Origin: Macrotrachela quadricornifera
Lineage: Eukaryota > Rotifera > Eurotatoria > Philodinida > Philodinidae
DNA: 64,000 bases
Reading direction: 5' to 3'
NCBI GenBank assembly: GCA_022393335.1
Contig: JAJEKB010021564.1
Span: 437,669-501,668, forward strand
Shown here: one piece after another, positions 11,309 to 24,401 of the stretch
Layout: the number at the start of each line of letters is the position of its first letter
How positions within the stretch are numbered: the first letter of the stretch is position 1
Position numbers and translations under genes: made by a program
The notes under the pieces: model-generated
What the model saw: the letters and a program-made list of their open reading frames with translations, nothing else
Told to the model about the DNA's origin: nothing
Databases searched by the model: none

Positions 11309-11515
11309 GTTCTAGAGTCAATATTGACTCATATTGTTATCATGTGTAGTCGAAAAAACCAAGTCATACGTAAGTATTTACTTAGAAGAAAAGAAGGAAA
11401 AGATTTTATGTCTTTCAACTTTTTCTCTTTCATTTATTTCTTTTTTTCTTTTGTTCGTAAATCTATATATATCAAGAAGTACATTTGTCTGTTCGCTACA
11501 CATTTAGTCATGGTA

Positions 11516-11533
11516 AGAGAGAGAGAGAGAGAG
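11516..11533. repeat. (GA)n microsatellite
   Basis: About nine uninterrupted GA units, in a non-coding stretch between the MITE and the fold-back element. Confidence 0.9.
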
Positions 11534-11810
11534 GTGTTCGTGAAACTTCATCCAACTTGTAAGAGACTGTGATTTTACTCACTTTCTAATCAAATGACGT
11601 AGTTCAATGCAAGTTATAGAGTGATGACAGTGAGGGTGGATGTGCGTGAAGATTCTTGCAGAGAACAGCCTGTTGGAGATGTTCGACACTTGCCAGTAAA
11701 AGTCCTGTGAAAGAAATCTCACACACGGCGAAAGAAGTTCTACTGCAGATAGTCCACCCACAGGGAGAACAGTGTTAGAGAAGACGTGAGAGTATATGAG
11801 ACTGAGTGGT

Positions 11811-12309
11811 GTAATAATATCGTTACACCCGGTATCGAGCGAAAACGACAGGATATCCCATAGGGTAATCAACTAAAGTTAATTCACTATCAACCAAGAC
11901 ATCTGACACTACGGATTATTGACTTCATTACCCAATATCATTCATCCGATGATGTTTCGTAGAAGTTGAGGAATTTGAGTGCATTTGAGGTAACGAGGTG
12001 ATTAGACTATCACGCTCATTGGTTTCGATCTCGTGGCACCCTCATTTAGTGCTGTGCCATTTGGTTTCGATTCCGAAGTACCCTTACTTGTTCACTGTGT
12101 GCTGAAGTAAATGTGTGTAGACTATTTACAAGGTAATCAGGTTGTTATCCCAAATGCACTCAGATTCCTCAACTTTTAGAATATATAGTTTATTGAAAGG
12201 GTAATAAAGTCATCGCTCTATAACTTAAGAAGGATGATGACTTAAGTTGATTACCCTATAGGGTATTCTGACGCTTAGCTCTGGATACCCAGGGTATTGG
12301 TATTATGAC
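11811..12309. mobile_element. fold-back element with about 190-bp inverted arms
   Basis: The left arm (11811-12000) and right arm (about 12125-12309) are diverged reverse complements. Shared words include CCCATAGGGTAATCAACT against its complement, and GTTGAGGAATTTGAGTGCATTTG. The outer ends pair as GTAATAATATC and GTCATAATACC. The about 120-bp centre holds two diverged direct copies of a TTTGGTTTCGAT..GTACCCT unit. There is no coding capacity and no clear target duplication. Confidence 0.6.
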
Positions 12310-13021
12310 ATCTATGATGAGATTTAAAGAGTTTATAAAAATACAACTTAAACGGAAGGATCAGCTGTGTTTTGATTCTTGTAGGGGTGTTTGTTGTTAT
12401 ATAATTATGAAAAATGACTTGGTATAGCTATACAGGTACGTAGTAGGTTCCCAATCAACTTAAACTAAATAGAGATCAGATAGATCTGTGAGAATTCGTA
12501 GGAAAAAATTCTTTAATGCAGGAGAAAAGGGTGAAGTCATCTTCTGCTATAAAAGAAAAGTATTTTGGATAGATCACTACGATTAGAAGTCAAGAAGTAA
12601 AATATCAACTACAATTTTTCATATAGTGCACAAGAGTTTTTCATTAAATATTGTAATAGAGTAGCAAGATAATTATACTCATAACATATTCTGTTCAATA
12701 CCAAAATTGAATCAACTCAACAGTATCAAGTTGTTTCATGATTCTGTATAGTTTCTTTACTCTCCAAACTGAAACTTATCTAAGTTTGCATCGACATTGT
12801 GTTTATTAGATCTCATCCTTACATTTAGGAAAATATTATGAGAGAATCACAAAATATTTCATTGAATGTGCGAGTATATAATTAAAATTAATTTCTAATA
12901 ATATAATACTGACAAAGAATATTATTTTATTTGGTAACAAAAAAAGATTAACTATTAAGATCTAAATGTTCAGATGATTTCAATGAATTTTTACTAGAGG
13001 CATACTACTTGAAAGAAACAA
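12310..13021. other. no gene seen
   Basis: Spacer upstream of the TMEM272-like gene. Nothing recognised. Confidence 0.45.
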
Positions 13022-13786
13022 ATGGATCGCTCTGATGAAGAATGCGAGCTACAATCATTACAATCACCATCAAATGCTCAAAATTCAGATCAATTACCAA
13101 AACAAATATGCACTGTCTCAACATTATTGGTGATCACTTCTATACTGTTGATTATCCCGGTAGTTCAAATAATTATTGGTATCATCCACCATGGCGACTG
13201 TCCAATACGTTCATCCATCCCAAATTATGTTATCGCGTCTGGTGTAGTAGAAATAATCATTTATCTTTCGTCTTTAAGAGTACGAACATTTCTGTTTTCA
13301 TTTGTTATTGGGCAACATATGAAAAATATCATTTTTATTTCTTTGACTAGGGCTGTCGATCGTTCGAGAATAACCTTCGAAAGGACTTTACAAAAAGAAA
13401 ACCAGCGAAAACGTGCGCAGAACAATGTTGGGAGTGCTGGAAGGTGCGCTGTCATTATTGTATACTGTGCTTATCATGGATCTTTATACTTGTATTGAGT
13501 CTTCTAGCTATGATTATTTTAACGATAACAGTAAGTAATTAATATTTCGAGCATAGATATAACAACAACGTTTGATTGATGACTACATTTAAAATTAAAT
13601 ACATTTTCGTTCTAGGGTAGTGTTATAGTGTTTTCTGTCAAACACAACGTGCAGTTTTCAAATCCAAATATACAAACATATTGTCATCCAACGCTTTACA
13701 ACTTTGCATTCGCAATATTTATTATTGTTGATGTCGTGTGTACTATTTTCATTATTGTTTTTATTACTTTGTGGTACAAATTGTGA
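13022..13786 (+). CDS. TMEM272-like four-helix membrane protein, 202 aa
   Basis: Three exons in phase 0: 13022-13279, 13351-13530 and 13616-13786. The introns are 71 and 85 bp (GTACGA..GACTAG and GTAAGT..TTCTAG). Splicing removes the frame breaks seen in the unspliced DNA. The product has a polar N-terminus, TM1 (LLVITSILLIIPVVQIIIGI), the loop CPIRSSIPNYVIASG, TM2, a long basic cytosolic stretch with a Cys/Trp cluster (CAEQCWECWK), TM3 (IFILVLSLLAMIILTI), a loop ending TYCHPTLYNFAF, and TM4. The CPI..IP.Y and YCH.TLY.FAF loops match my memory of TMEM272-like invertebrate proteins. Function of that family is unknown. Gene model confidence is high, the family name moderate. Confidence 0.75.
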
Positions 13787-16630
13787 GTGTGACAAGCGTT
13801 TGAAGAAATTGAAGACATACTTTCGAAAAAATAATTAAAATAAAATAATGAGAAGTAAACTAAACAAAGGTCAGACGTAACCTTTTGACTTATTTCACAA
13901 ACGATGCACCGTGAGTGTTGTTCTACAACGAAAATTTGTTTTTGAACACCTGTTATAAAGCTTTCCACAGCACATCTTTCAGACGAAATTGTAACGTTAT
14001 TCGTTATGTATTTCGATAGTAAGGGTTTTTTTTAAAAAGAATATCCTGTTCATTTTCTCATTGACAATGTTTATTTTTACTCGAACAATTTAAATTGAAA
14101 GAAGAAACTCTATTAGATTAATGAATACACTGAAGAGATCAAATACGAATAACTCTATAATCTAAACGATATTGATGATAAAAGAACTCAAGCTCGTCAA
14201 CACATTATCTTAAAAGAATTTATTTCATGTAATAGGACGCTTTGATTTTGCTGATTATTTAATTCAAATAAGCACGTACAAAAGAGAAATTGAATTCGCA
14301 GTCTTTCAAAGTTAATCGCTTGCTTTCCTTTTAACCCTTTACGACCGGATGTCGACTACCAGTAGCATTGAGAGACTATTTTATGACAAAAATTTTCAAA
14401 CTACACTGTAAAAGAAAAGGGCAGTATAAACAACCGTTGGCCGTATATTAATGTGTAATAAACTTCTAGAAAGGTTCATCTTGACATCATATACTTTTCA
14501 AAGGTTTATGAATCCGAAGGTTTTTGAAAATCGGGGTATATTAAAATGAAAAGCGTATGTGACGGATATTCACGGATTTTTTAATCTACATTTTCATCAG
14601 TACCATTTATTATTGTACTCTCTAGGGTATATCATCATATGTTTCTTCTTAGAATAGTATAATATCATATGCATAAGAGTAGATCATTCTACACCTTTTG
14701 AAGAGAGGATTTATTATTCAACGACACAGGGAAGATTGTTTAACGCTAACTTTCGAATCGTTTTCTCGTCTACGTTTATTTAAAAAACGTTTATGATTTA
14801 CTAACCTGAACGTTGATTATTGTACGTTATCTCGAAGTTGAGTGAACAAGGGTTTTGTATATTACGATTGGATGATGACTATTTGTTATGTCATGCTGTT
14901 TCACGACTATGCAGAATCCTAAATTTGTCAACTTATCAGATAATCTCGTGCTCAAATCTTTCACCAATAATTTATAGTTTTTCGCTGAATCCAATCAAAC
15001 TTTATCGTTCATGTGATGCATCGAATTCTGTAGTTCCCTTTTTCTGAAACCTAAATCTATCATCATTCTATTGTTGAAAGTTACAAAGAAAAACAGAATA
15101 CATATTTTTCGCCTATCATATGCAGGGTTCCTCATAAGTTTTGAGACACTATAAAATTAGTATCTGAACTATATATGTTTATCTTAGTTGCAAGTACTCA
15201 TATAGAATGAAAAGCTTAACTTTGTGTGTAACTGATGATTCAAAAGAAGTTCAACACCAGTTCTCCGGTATCACAGTAAGCATTTATTTGTAAATATAAA
15301 CTTATTCTTTGACGTTCTTTCCTCTCTCAACTCCATCTTTTTCATTCCTTACCTCAAAGAGTGACTATTGATCAACACTTAAACAGCACTTATTTTCAAT
15401 TCTTCATGTTTTCTTCGAGCTATATGCAAATATTATAAGCTATCTAACAATAATTTCCTACGAATTAATATAAAATGACTGTTCGTTGAAATTCCTTTGC
15501 GTTTTCATTTTAGTATAATCCTTACTTTCAATATTAGAACAACTCTCCACCGTAGGAAATCTTCTATCTCTTAGAACTTCTTCAATTTTTCCTTTCGTCT
15601 TATTTCGAGTTTATACTACTAAATAAGTTCCAATTATTAGATCAAAATCGGTTATAGTAGGACTTGTCCATATTATTCACACCTCCAATTGTTAGAATCA
15701 GTTAGATTCAAGAAATCAATATCTTTTGAGTGAAGTTTCATTATTTCTGTTTCTAACTTATGTCAGTGCTTCGAACTAGTCTCAACATATGGATAACTAT
15801 CTGTTTTTTCAGTTTGTTTAATTTATCTTTTCATCTCAGTTTAAGCTACACTTTTGAGAATGAATTTTCTAGTATATAGATAAATAGTTTCGCTACTGGA
15901 GTTTATTTATCTTACGATTAGGTTTATTCCAATTCTCGCAAGTGTCCCAATAGATCTCGATCAATCTATATGTAGATCTTTTATCACGATTACTTTGTCT
16001 TTTCATTTTATCTGGTTTCCACATTCAGAGTGAGTTTCGATTAAGGCATAAGCATATATAGAGTTTTTAATATAAATGTTTTTTTTGACCCGGTAACAGA
16101 CACGAACACTCAACATTATAATATAGAAGATACTAGAAGAATTTTCAGCAGTTTCGTGTAGAACAAGGAATGCATCGGTAACGGTTAATAAATGGTTCCT
16201 CGATGCCACTAACAGTGTGTCAGCACATTTACATGTTTTATCTCAGCAAATGACACGTATTTTACAAATTAATTATTTTTGTAGAATCAAACCGAAACTT
16301 TCAATTGGATGAAATTTTAACATTAACAGAAATAGACAATTTATTTAGGTTATCCGACATTCAAATTTCCGATTGAAACATAAGAGTATTTAACTCTTTT
16401 TATTATTTTTCGATGAAACACCACATCGATGCATAATGAACCGGTGCATGTCTATTGATGTCAATGTAAATGCTTAAATAGGAAATGAAATTTTTGAATT
16501 GGAAAAGTAGTTTTAATTCAAAAATGTAAAATATGAAATTTTCTACATAATTACACTCTGATAGATCATAGTCAGCTTTGCGTCAGGAAAAATTGATAAG
16601 CTACAAAAAGAGTTAAAATGTCATGTAAAA
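13787..16630. other. intergenic region, no gene seen
   Basis: About 2.8 kb of AT-rich DNA. Apart from a solitary piggyBac-like end at 14331, I see no exon series, RNA gene or repeat that I can support. Short open frames (for example 14820-15047) show no domain pattern. Confidence 0.45.
14331..14400 (+). mobile_element. solitary left end of a TTAA-type element
   Basis: TTAACCCTTT followed by a GGATG word and a TACCAGTAGC near-palindrome has the same layout as the left ends of the MITEs at 433 and 10812. The first ten bases equal the reverse complement of the right end of copy 1. No matching right end was found, so it is probably a truncated relative. Confidence 0.4.
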
Positions 16631-19239
16631 TTATGGATTAGCGAGAGTAATCACTTCGCTAGCTGTCAGTTCTCGAGAATAAACATAAAATTCATCAATT
16701 CCACCATTGAATTGTCCCATTCGTATTGTACCTGTATTACAGCTTAGTCCAAATATAGAACTTCCAACTGTTACGGTCATAGAAAGACCACTGGACGAGA
16801 AAACATATGCTCCAGTGAAAGCACGAAGAGTTCCATTGACATATAATCGTTGACCATTAGTTGGTGAGTAGGTGAGTACAACATGTGTCCATGTATTGAG
16901 AGTAAGTTGTGGTCCAGTTAATGGTACATTAGTAAGATTCCAGCTATTGGTGGCAATTTGTCCAGATGATGTCAATCCCATCATTGGTAAACACCATCCA
17001 CCCGTACTTCCATCAGTCCGACGGCTTACGTGTAAAATGGTACCTCCAGTTAAATTTGTCGGTTGAACCCAAATAGCGAATGAAAAAGGCCAACCATTAA
17101 TACCAAGTCGTACTAAACCTGTGATTTGAATGAAAGATGACGAACCTGACAGGGTAAGAGCACTATTGACTCGACCAGATGATGTGAACGTATAACTTGT
17201 TCCTGTACCATTAATTGATAGTGGACCAGAATCAACAAGTGAATTACCATCAAACGAAAGACGTGCCACTAAAGTGGCATCATCTAAGATTTCTGTAGCA
17301 TTTTTTGCTCGATTGAGATAAGAAAGTGAATCAAGACAACCATCAAATTTACTATTAGGACTGTAAACCGCACTTGTACCAATTGTTAAAGCACTAAAAA
17401 CATTCTAAGTTTTATTTTAGACTATACTTTCAATAAAATGATTTCTTACCCTGATTGGCCTAAATATGGTCCAGCATTTGTACGTATTCCATCCAAGTAG
17501 CCGTTGACATAGATATATTGTGTACGCACAGAATAGTCATAGACAAATGCCTATAGAAGTCATATGAATTTTATCTAACATATATTTGAGAAAGACATAC
17601 TAAGTGATACCATTGACCTTCGATTAATGTCTAAACAAATAAGAAAGTTTTTCCTATTGTAAAAATGTTTGCATAATTTTCTTACTTGACTTCCAGAAAG
17701 ATCATCACTATAAAAACCTAATCGAACGTTTTTCGATCGAATAATGAAGTGGAGTGTACGATCTATTGTGATATTTTCAGATTGTCCGATTATACCATTA
17801 TCGGTACATGATACATTAAGGCAGAGTGTCTGCGGATAGATCCACACTTCGAATGTAAATGATATACGAATCAGGTTAAGAAACGGTGACTGTATAATTG
17901 CAAATTGACCTATTGTTCGATTTAACCATAAACATGAACCAAGTCCATTGTATCCTGGTGAAACATAGCTGGTACCATTACTAATTCCATTAAAATTATT
18001 GTATGAATCTTGTAGAGTTCCATCAAAACCGAGAAAAAATTTAACAGCTAAAACAAGATCAAAGAAAATTGTTTCTATTATGATGACTATGTATGATATA
18101 TACCTGTCTGACATACACTACCAGTCCATGCACTTGTACTAAAAGCAAAAAAAATGGTTGAAACATGATTATTTATTACAAGTGCAATAGATCAAATATA
18201 TTTTATTTACCAATTACAAACATTTACTGCTACACATGTTCCACCATTTTGACATGGACTTGTGCAATTAGGTGTACTACAATTGGAACCATACCTATTT
18301 TGACAAAATAAATCTTATTTAATCTACACAATTTTATATGAGATATACCATCCTGTAATGCATGTACAAATGTTTGAACTGGTACAATTTCCTTGAACAC
18401 ACGAGGGATTGCACGTATCTATTTATTGATTTAATAAATTTTAGATTCATTAAAATATATTTACATCCAATTGTTGTTGTCGCTGCTGTAGTTGCGGATG
18501 AATTTGTGGTCACCGTAGTTGCATCTATGATTAGATCAAATATCTAACTATGAGACCAAATCATTTCTTTACTTGAATTTGAAGTATTATTCGTTCCATC
18601 TATATGAGAGAAAATAAATCAATTACTATCATTTAGTCAAATTAGGACTTACTAGTTGAAATCGTTGTGATTATTGTGGTCGCGTCTTTGTTCAAATAAG
18701 AATCGACATATTCAGAAAAAAACTGGTAATGATCAACATTTACCTGTATTTGTTTCGGTCGTATTTGGAGGAGTTGTTGCTATTTCGAAAGAAGACTTAT
18801 ATATCTTATGTAAAAGTGTAACTTACTATTTAAACTGATATTGACACCAAGTGGTACAGCTAGAGCAGCACATGCAGAAACTACCACCAAAGGAATGACA
18901 ATATATTTAAATATGCTTGAACTGTAAAAACTGTTAGTTGTCGTCCTGAGTAAGAAATAAAACGTATAAGAACAAGTTTAAAGATATGGTTATGCTCATT
19001 ACGCTGAAACAGATGGAACATTTTCAACAGTCGAAAGATCTGTATTGACTTGAACAGGTGTTGGTGGCCGTACTGTTTCAAGTGGTTTACCCTTTTTATT
19101 AAAAATAAAAAGGTGTTGAATATATATATATATATATATATATCAATAGAAACAAAATCTATCTTACAGATTTCGTATGATGTGTACGAAAAGGAGTGGG
19201 AATAAAGTCTCCCGATACAGCAGCACTAGCTGTTGGCAT
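16631..19239 (-). CDS. type II membrane protein with two EGF and two LamG domains
   Basis: A many-exon gene whose short exons join in frame through canonical GT..AG introns from an ATG at 19239 to a TAA at 16631. Order: about 60 cytosolic residues (PTASAAVSGDFIPTPF..), one helix (YIVIPLVVVSACAALAVPLG), a stalk of about 90 residues rich in Thr, Asn and Ser spread over five small exons, and EGF-like domain 1 (CNPSC, GNC, CTC). EGF-like domain 2 (CTSPCQNGGTC) ends in SAWTGSVC. LamG-like domain 1 is split by introns (LGFDGT, FTFEVWIYPQTL, TLIEGQWYHL, IYVNGYLDGIRT). LamG-like domain 2 is whole in the last exon (LSFDGNS, FSFAIWVQPTNL, WTHVVLTYSP, YVNGTLRAF, GGIDEFYVYSREL). LamG/concanavalin-type folds bind sugars or matrix proteins, so a cell-surface lectin or adhesion role is inferred. 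No stops interrupt it. Confidence 0.8.
19120..19143. repeat. (TA)n microsatellite in the first intron of the EGF/LamG gene
   Basis: About twelve TA units between the first and second coding exons of the minus-strand gene. Confidence 0.9.
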
Positions 19240-20908
19240 GATTTTTCTAAAATATAATATTAATGTCTCTACGTCATTTGTTAATATAATAAAATGAAGA
19301 AAAAAATGGCCCTTTGTTTTCTTTTTCAAGTGATGGTTATATAGATGGTAGAGTCTGTAATAGCTGGCATAACTTTGTTTATAATGAAAATATTTTATAA
19401 TATTCTTGTCGAAACAATTTACTGTGTATTTTGTCACATACATTCTGTTTAGTTTGCTAGTAAGTACATTATGTTTTTTGAATTGATTTGTTTGTTGCTT
19501 TCAACTCATTCTCACCTTGCTACTTCAAAAGAAAAACATGCAGAACTGTACAGTTTTACTTCTGCTGTAAGTGAATACAAAGAATGAAACACACCTTTTA
19601 TTGAAGAAGTGAAGACGAAATAATTTTTTTTTAAAAATTACACACAGACTACACGCTCTAAAAAGATTTAATTATCGCTAATACATATGTTGAATATGTT
19701 GACTGACCACTGGAAGAATAAGAAATTTCAGGGCACAGTTTTGGACATGTAGTTGTATCATCACTATAGTAACCCAATTTGTGATCACTGTGTGTAAAGA
19801 AGAAAATAAATGCTTAATGTGATCAGATATACATAGAAGATGAGTTATAAAAGTGATAATTTGATCAGTTACAATTCATTTCGACGTCAACGAATATTTC
19901 GTGGTAAATCTAATCATGTTGCTGATGATCGTACACTTTCTCGTGAAGCAATTCGAATAAGAAATTGATGGCAAACATTACGTAAAGTTAACAAACTAAA
20001 CATAGTCATCATCACAAATGGTACGATCGATGAAACAGTGAATTTTATGACATAAAATAATGCATAAACACCATTGCCTAAGTGTACACAGTCATGTTCT
20101 GATGCAAAAGACTAAAGATTAAAATATAACTTTGGATTTTACAAAGTGCCGCTATAGTTAGACTAAGATCATAGGCAATCATTGCAGTGATAATTTTAGT
20201 TCGAACTAGACTATTGAAAAGAATGATTTACACAATAGACATAACAATAAAATATTGTGAATGTCAGTTACCCCTCAAAGTACGACGTGAAAAGATGATG
20301 ATATTAAAAAGATTTCCTACTATTCTAATGATGCACGTCGGTGTCCAATATTAGAGAACAAGTTTTACAGTCAAATCCGATAGTTGACTAACAAGTGTTT
20401 GTGTTGACATGTCTCTATGAGGGATGACGTTTGAGTTAGCAGTGAGAGTAAAAGATGAAGAATAATTCTGCATTTGACATCATCTTTTTTTAATGAAAAA
20501 GAAAGAGAGATATAGAAGAATCGGATTCTATTATACACTTACGCGTAATTGCTATATTCTTGAAAGTTATTTAATCATAAAATGTTATCAGTTTCCTTTG
20601 AGGTGTTCTATTATTCTATTTTGTTATTTTCAATGATATTACGAACGGAGGATATGAGACACGCTGATAAAAGCTTGTCAGCATCATTTCTTGAAGTTAC
20701 AATGTATAAATCACACATTTCCTTTAAAGCATTACCTCGTTTTGATTCCTTCGAACTTCTAATGAATCATAATAATGAAACTTACAAACTGTTGTCATTC
20801 ATTATCTTCTAAATATATTTTCCTTTGCTCACATCAGTTTTTTTTGAAAGAAAAGGAAACTTTTACATATGTTCTATGATATAAGAAAAAGTTCAGCAAA
20901 GTTCATCA
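19240..20908. other. intergenic, with a coding-like remnant near 19856-20055
   Basis: Promoter side of the EGF/LamG gene. On the plus strand, 19856-20055 reads SYNSFRRQRIFRGKSNH, then DRTLSREAIRIRN, a TGA, then WQTLRKVNKLNIVIITNG. The amino-acid texture is protein-like, but it is interrupted by a stop and has no start, so it may be an old exon. The rest shows nothing. Confidence 0.3.
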
Positions 20909-22726
20909 TTACACTTGATTTATTTCTAGATCGGTTCCCTTCAGTATTAACAGACGAGATGATCCGAACATAATTACATTTTTCACATCCGTCCCATAAG
21001 TGTCTCTCTGGAATTTATGTTGTATTTTGAATTCACAGTCAAGAGAAACTTGTAACAATAGCTCATCATCATTATCGCAGAGTACTAACCATTCAGTACT
21101 TGATGGTATCGTAGCGAGTTTACAGTTTGTTGATGGTAACATAATCTTATTCGATTGAAAAAGTCTCTTGTTGAACTGAATTACATATAAGGCATCCTTG
21201 GATTCTATTTTCATTATCAAGTTAAATCTATCCTTGTTACTGCGAATATGACATATCTTACGTCTGTCTGATCTTTTTTTAATAATAGCTCTAGAAAAAC
21301 CAAGTGTGGATCTAGGTGATATTTCTTCTCCAATAAGATCCGTTACAATGTATTGTCCAATAAATGTCAGTTTCGGTAGAGAATAATGGTGCATCTTACA
21401 AGGCGAGCAAAAGGACGATGTAACAATGAATAGTGTATTCATCCAATATGCGCACGAGACAAAACCTTGATTTTCTTTTCGTGGTCGAAGTTTTTCAATG
21501 CATGACAATTTACGCATGATCGGCTGGAAAAAATAAGCATTTGTTTTTGTGATTAAAATGAAACTGTCTAAGACTTTGATTTCAGAAGTCATTTGGTCCT
21601 TTATCGAATAAACATTTGTTAGGTTCTCATCCATTAAGTACAAAGCATAATCACAATATATAAGCAAGAATTGATCATTCGCATCCATAATTGTTGAATT
21701 CGAATAATCTAGAATACTTTTGATTGATTGAGATTTCAATGGTTTCCTTGTCAGAGATGACAAATCGAGTGATCGATGAAGTGACAATTTCGTTTCTAAA
21801 AAGTAAGAAAACAGTTTATTTACTTCTCCGCATAATGCTGCTTAACTTCTAGTAAACTTACCATTATTATTCCGCACATGCTTTTCAAGTTTGCTAGCAG
21901 ATGTTGCTGAAGAATTGTTTAGATGTTTCTGATTGACATTATCGGCAGTAGTTGAACTAGAAAAACAAATTTATGACTCACTCATCTTAGTTCATTGCTG
22001 TCGTAATTTACTGTGCTGATTTTTCACCAGATTTGTTTTGTTGTTTCATATGCACCACAAAGAGACGATTTTCAAAACTGAGAGACTTGCTTTTAATCAA
22101 CACGTAAGCTTCAGGCAGGAGAATAACTTCACGTTTGTCTTTGTATGCTGAATACGCAGAAATATCTCTTGCAGTAACTGCATTGATGGCAAAAACCGTT
22201 CCTCCTTTTGGTCCTAAATAGAATTCAACAACCTTTATATCTGTCGAACATGAATTTACACTCCACCAGGTTTCGACTTGATTCTCATCGATATCAGCAC
22301 CAATGTTTTCTGCCACACCTCGCCAGACAGTTTTATGCTGTGGTGGTAGTTTTTCGAGAGCGCAGTGAGAAATGATTTCAGATAAGAAAACCATAGTTTC
22401 ACGGCGTCTCGATTCTTGGATCGAAGTGCAGCATTGAGACTGAGAAAGAATGATAACTGCATGGAGTACAGATAGATTGCTGCTGATTCATCATGTGTCA
22501 GTTCACTTGAATTACGATTACAAGTAGCTTTCGCATTAGCCACGTAAGTCATCAAACCAGGAACGAAACGATCTAATCCTTCGACCGCTTTTTCTAGTGA
22601 TACCACAAGAAGATGTTGATAACCATAGATTGGATTGCAGTTGGCTGTTTTCAGTTCAGAGAACGAGCTGTTCATGAAACGGTCACTTCTAGTGGTTCCA
22701 ATGTCTTTGGAGTTTTGATTGGCCAT
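20909..22726 (-). pseudogene. ADP-ribosyltransferase fused to a propeller-like domain, frameshifted
   Basis: Three exons: 22726-22012, 21956-21862 and 21795-20909. The N-terminal half has the layout of eukaryotic NAD:arginine mono-ADP-ribosyltransferases: LTHDESAAIYLYSMQ, LNAALRSKNR, WFSYLKSFLTAL, VWRGV (NAD-site Arg), WWSVNSCSTD (Ser motif), and KREVILLPEAYV holding the catalytic Glu. The Glu two residues before it, typical of arginine-specific enzymes, is Lys here. After a Ser/Asn-rich linker exon comes a region of about 290 residues with beta-strand periodicity, like the protein at 1694-2527. Between LTAL and the next ART block (EKLPPQH) the frame jumps because of an extra TC at about 22355-22360 (CTCTC), so the gene as read cannot make a full enzyme. 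A sequencing slip is possible. Confidence 0.75.
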
Positions 22727-24401
22727 TAGTTTGCTTTCGATAAACAAGATCTACTTATCGAAAAGAAGTTCTACAACAAAGAAGAGGAATATTTGCTTAA
22801 TTATCATATCCTATCTTGCAAAATAGTTAATTCATTCTGCAGTATTGTATTGCCGTCATTAAAATAAAATCATCTGTTTGAAAATGCTACTTTAGCCTGT
22901 TTTATCTTCTCATTTATATAACTAGCACTCCAATTCGGATCCAAATTTAAACGCTAACATACACATTCGAGGAAAATGTTATTGTATAATTTTTGGAAAA
23001 AAATACAATCTTACTAAAATCCACTTTTGTATTTTAAATATGTGACTCGATAAAAAATCTCTTATTTTTATTGTGAGTTGATAAGGGACAATTGATGACT
23101 TTCTAAAGTAAAGTATGTGGGTAGAATTCGAATTTATTGTCTATTTTCATCTATACATAATTTCTATGGCTTGATAGATTGATATTTTTATAAATTTTTC
23201 TCTTCAGAAATATAAGAAAAAAGAAAACTTTCTTGTTTTCACTTTTCTTTTCATACCTTTTTTTCATCACGTAATGAACCGATGCTGCTCTTGTTTGATG
23301 ACGAAAGGAAAAAAACTGACGCCTTTTGTATGCACGATCTTTTTCCAACAAAAAAAACGTAGAGAGAGAAAAAATCGAAAACAATTTAAGCATTTTTTCT
23401 TCAATGTCGAATTGATTAATTAACACACATTAGAGAAGTTTCTTTTATTCTCGTGTTCTGTTTCATTGCAATTGAAGCAAGTAAATCTTCAACAGATATC
23501 TTTGATTGATTTATTGTTCATTTTGGAAATCTTAGATAAAACACCGTTGACAATTACATATGTCGAATCTTCTCAAGAAATAGATTATTCTCGTTTCTGA
23601 TCAACAAATAGTCAACAATGAGCTGTTGGTCTTCTATTATTTGAATATAACAGAACGACAGAGAGCACACATCACTAGTTTTTGCTTCATAGGACAAACA
23701 TCATATAGTAAGATTTCAAACCAATATTTTACAATTCTATATTAAACAAAATTAATGTTCTAAATTATTAGATAAATTTATAAAGTTTTGAGGTTGAAAA
23801 ATAAAAATGACAAATTGCTAAATGTAGTATTATTGAAATGAAAGATATACGCATTTCTACTCGTGTTGAAGATCAAATTAACCAAGTATAAAAAGAAGAA
23901 CATATTTTTAACTGAAAGATTTTTAAGGATGAATCAAATGTATATTGCTTGCACGTGAGTATTGTGAGAAGCATTGCGAACGCGTTGCTATTGACAGATA
24001 TCGCAGTATATTCACGACACAAGCCATCAAGAAGGAAAGAATGAATGAATGAAGAAACACTCTTCGTAATTGATTTCGTAGAGACAGAACAGAATGACAA
24101 GTTCATCAAAGTAGCTCTAAAAAGCATGCTCTTTGCCCGTCTTGAATCCATGTCAATTTCTACGTCTTTTTTGTTCATATCTTGTGTTAAGATATGATCT
24201 GCATAGATTCTTTCTTTTCGATGTATGTTATATGTAATTTAAAGTGATGCAATTTTTATCCAAGTCACGATCGCCATATATTTATAGATGTATTCAAAGA
24301 AAATAAAGCTTCTGATTGATCTCATATTTGACATGTAGTAAAGTTCGTTCTAAGTTAAAATCAATATTCTATTGTTATTTTAGATTAAATTAATCATTCA
24401 T
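22727..24401. other. intergenic, no gene seen
   Basis: AT-rich region between divergently transcribed genes. A TATATTTATAG element near 24275, and a GTAAAG..ATTTTAG stretch at about 24337-24383 that could be a 47-bp leader intron, belong to the small heat-shock gene. Confidence 0.4.

Noticed and set aside
12018..12100. Possible tRNA genes, from GGTTTCGATCTCG and GGTTTCGATTCCG words
   Set aside because: No A-box at the right distance and no cloverleaf stems. The words are a direct repeat in the centre of a fold-back element.
13042..13455. Overlapping open frames on both strands in the TMEM272-like locus
   Set aside because: They are shadows of the three spliced exons. Phase-0 junctions explain the region fully.
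16872..17066. Plus-strand frame across the LamG exon
   Set aside because: Antisense shadow of a well-supported minus-strand exon.
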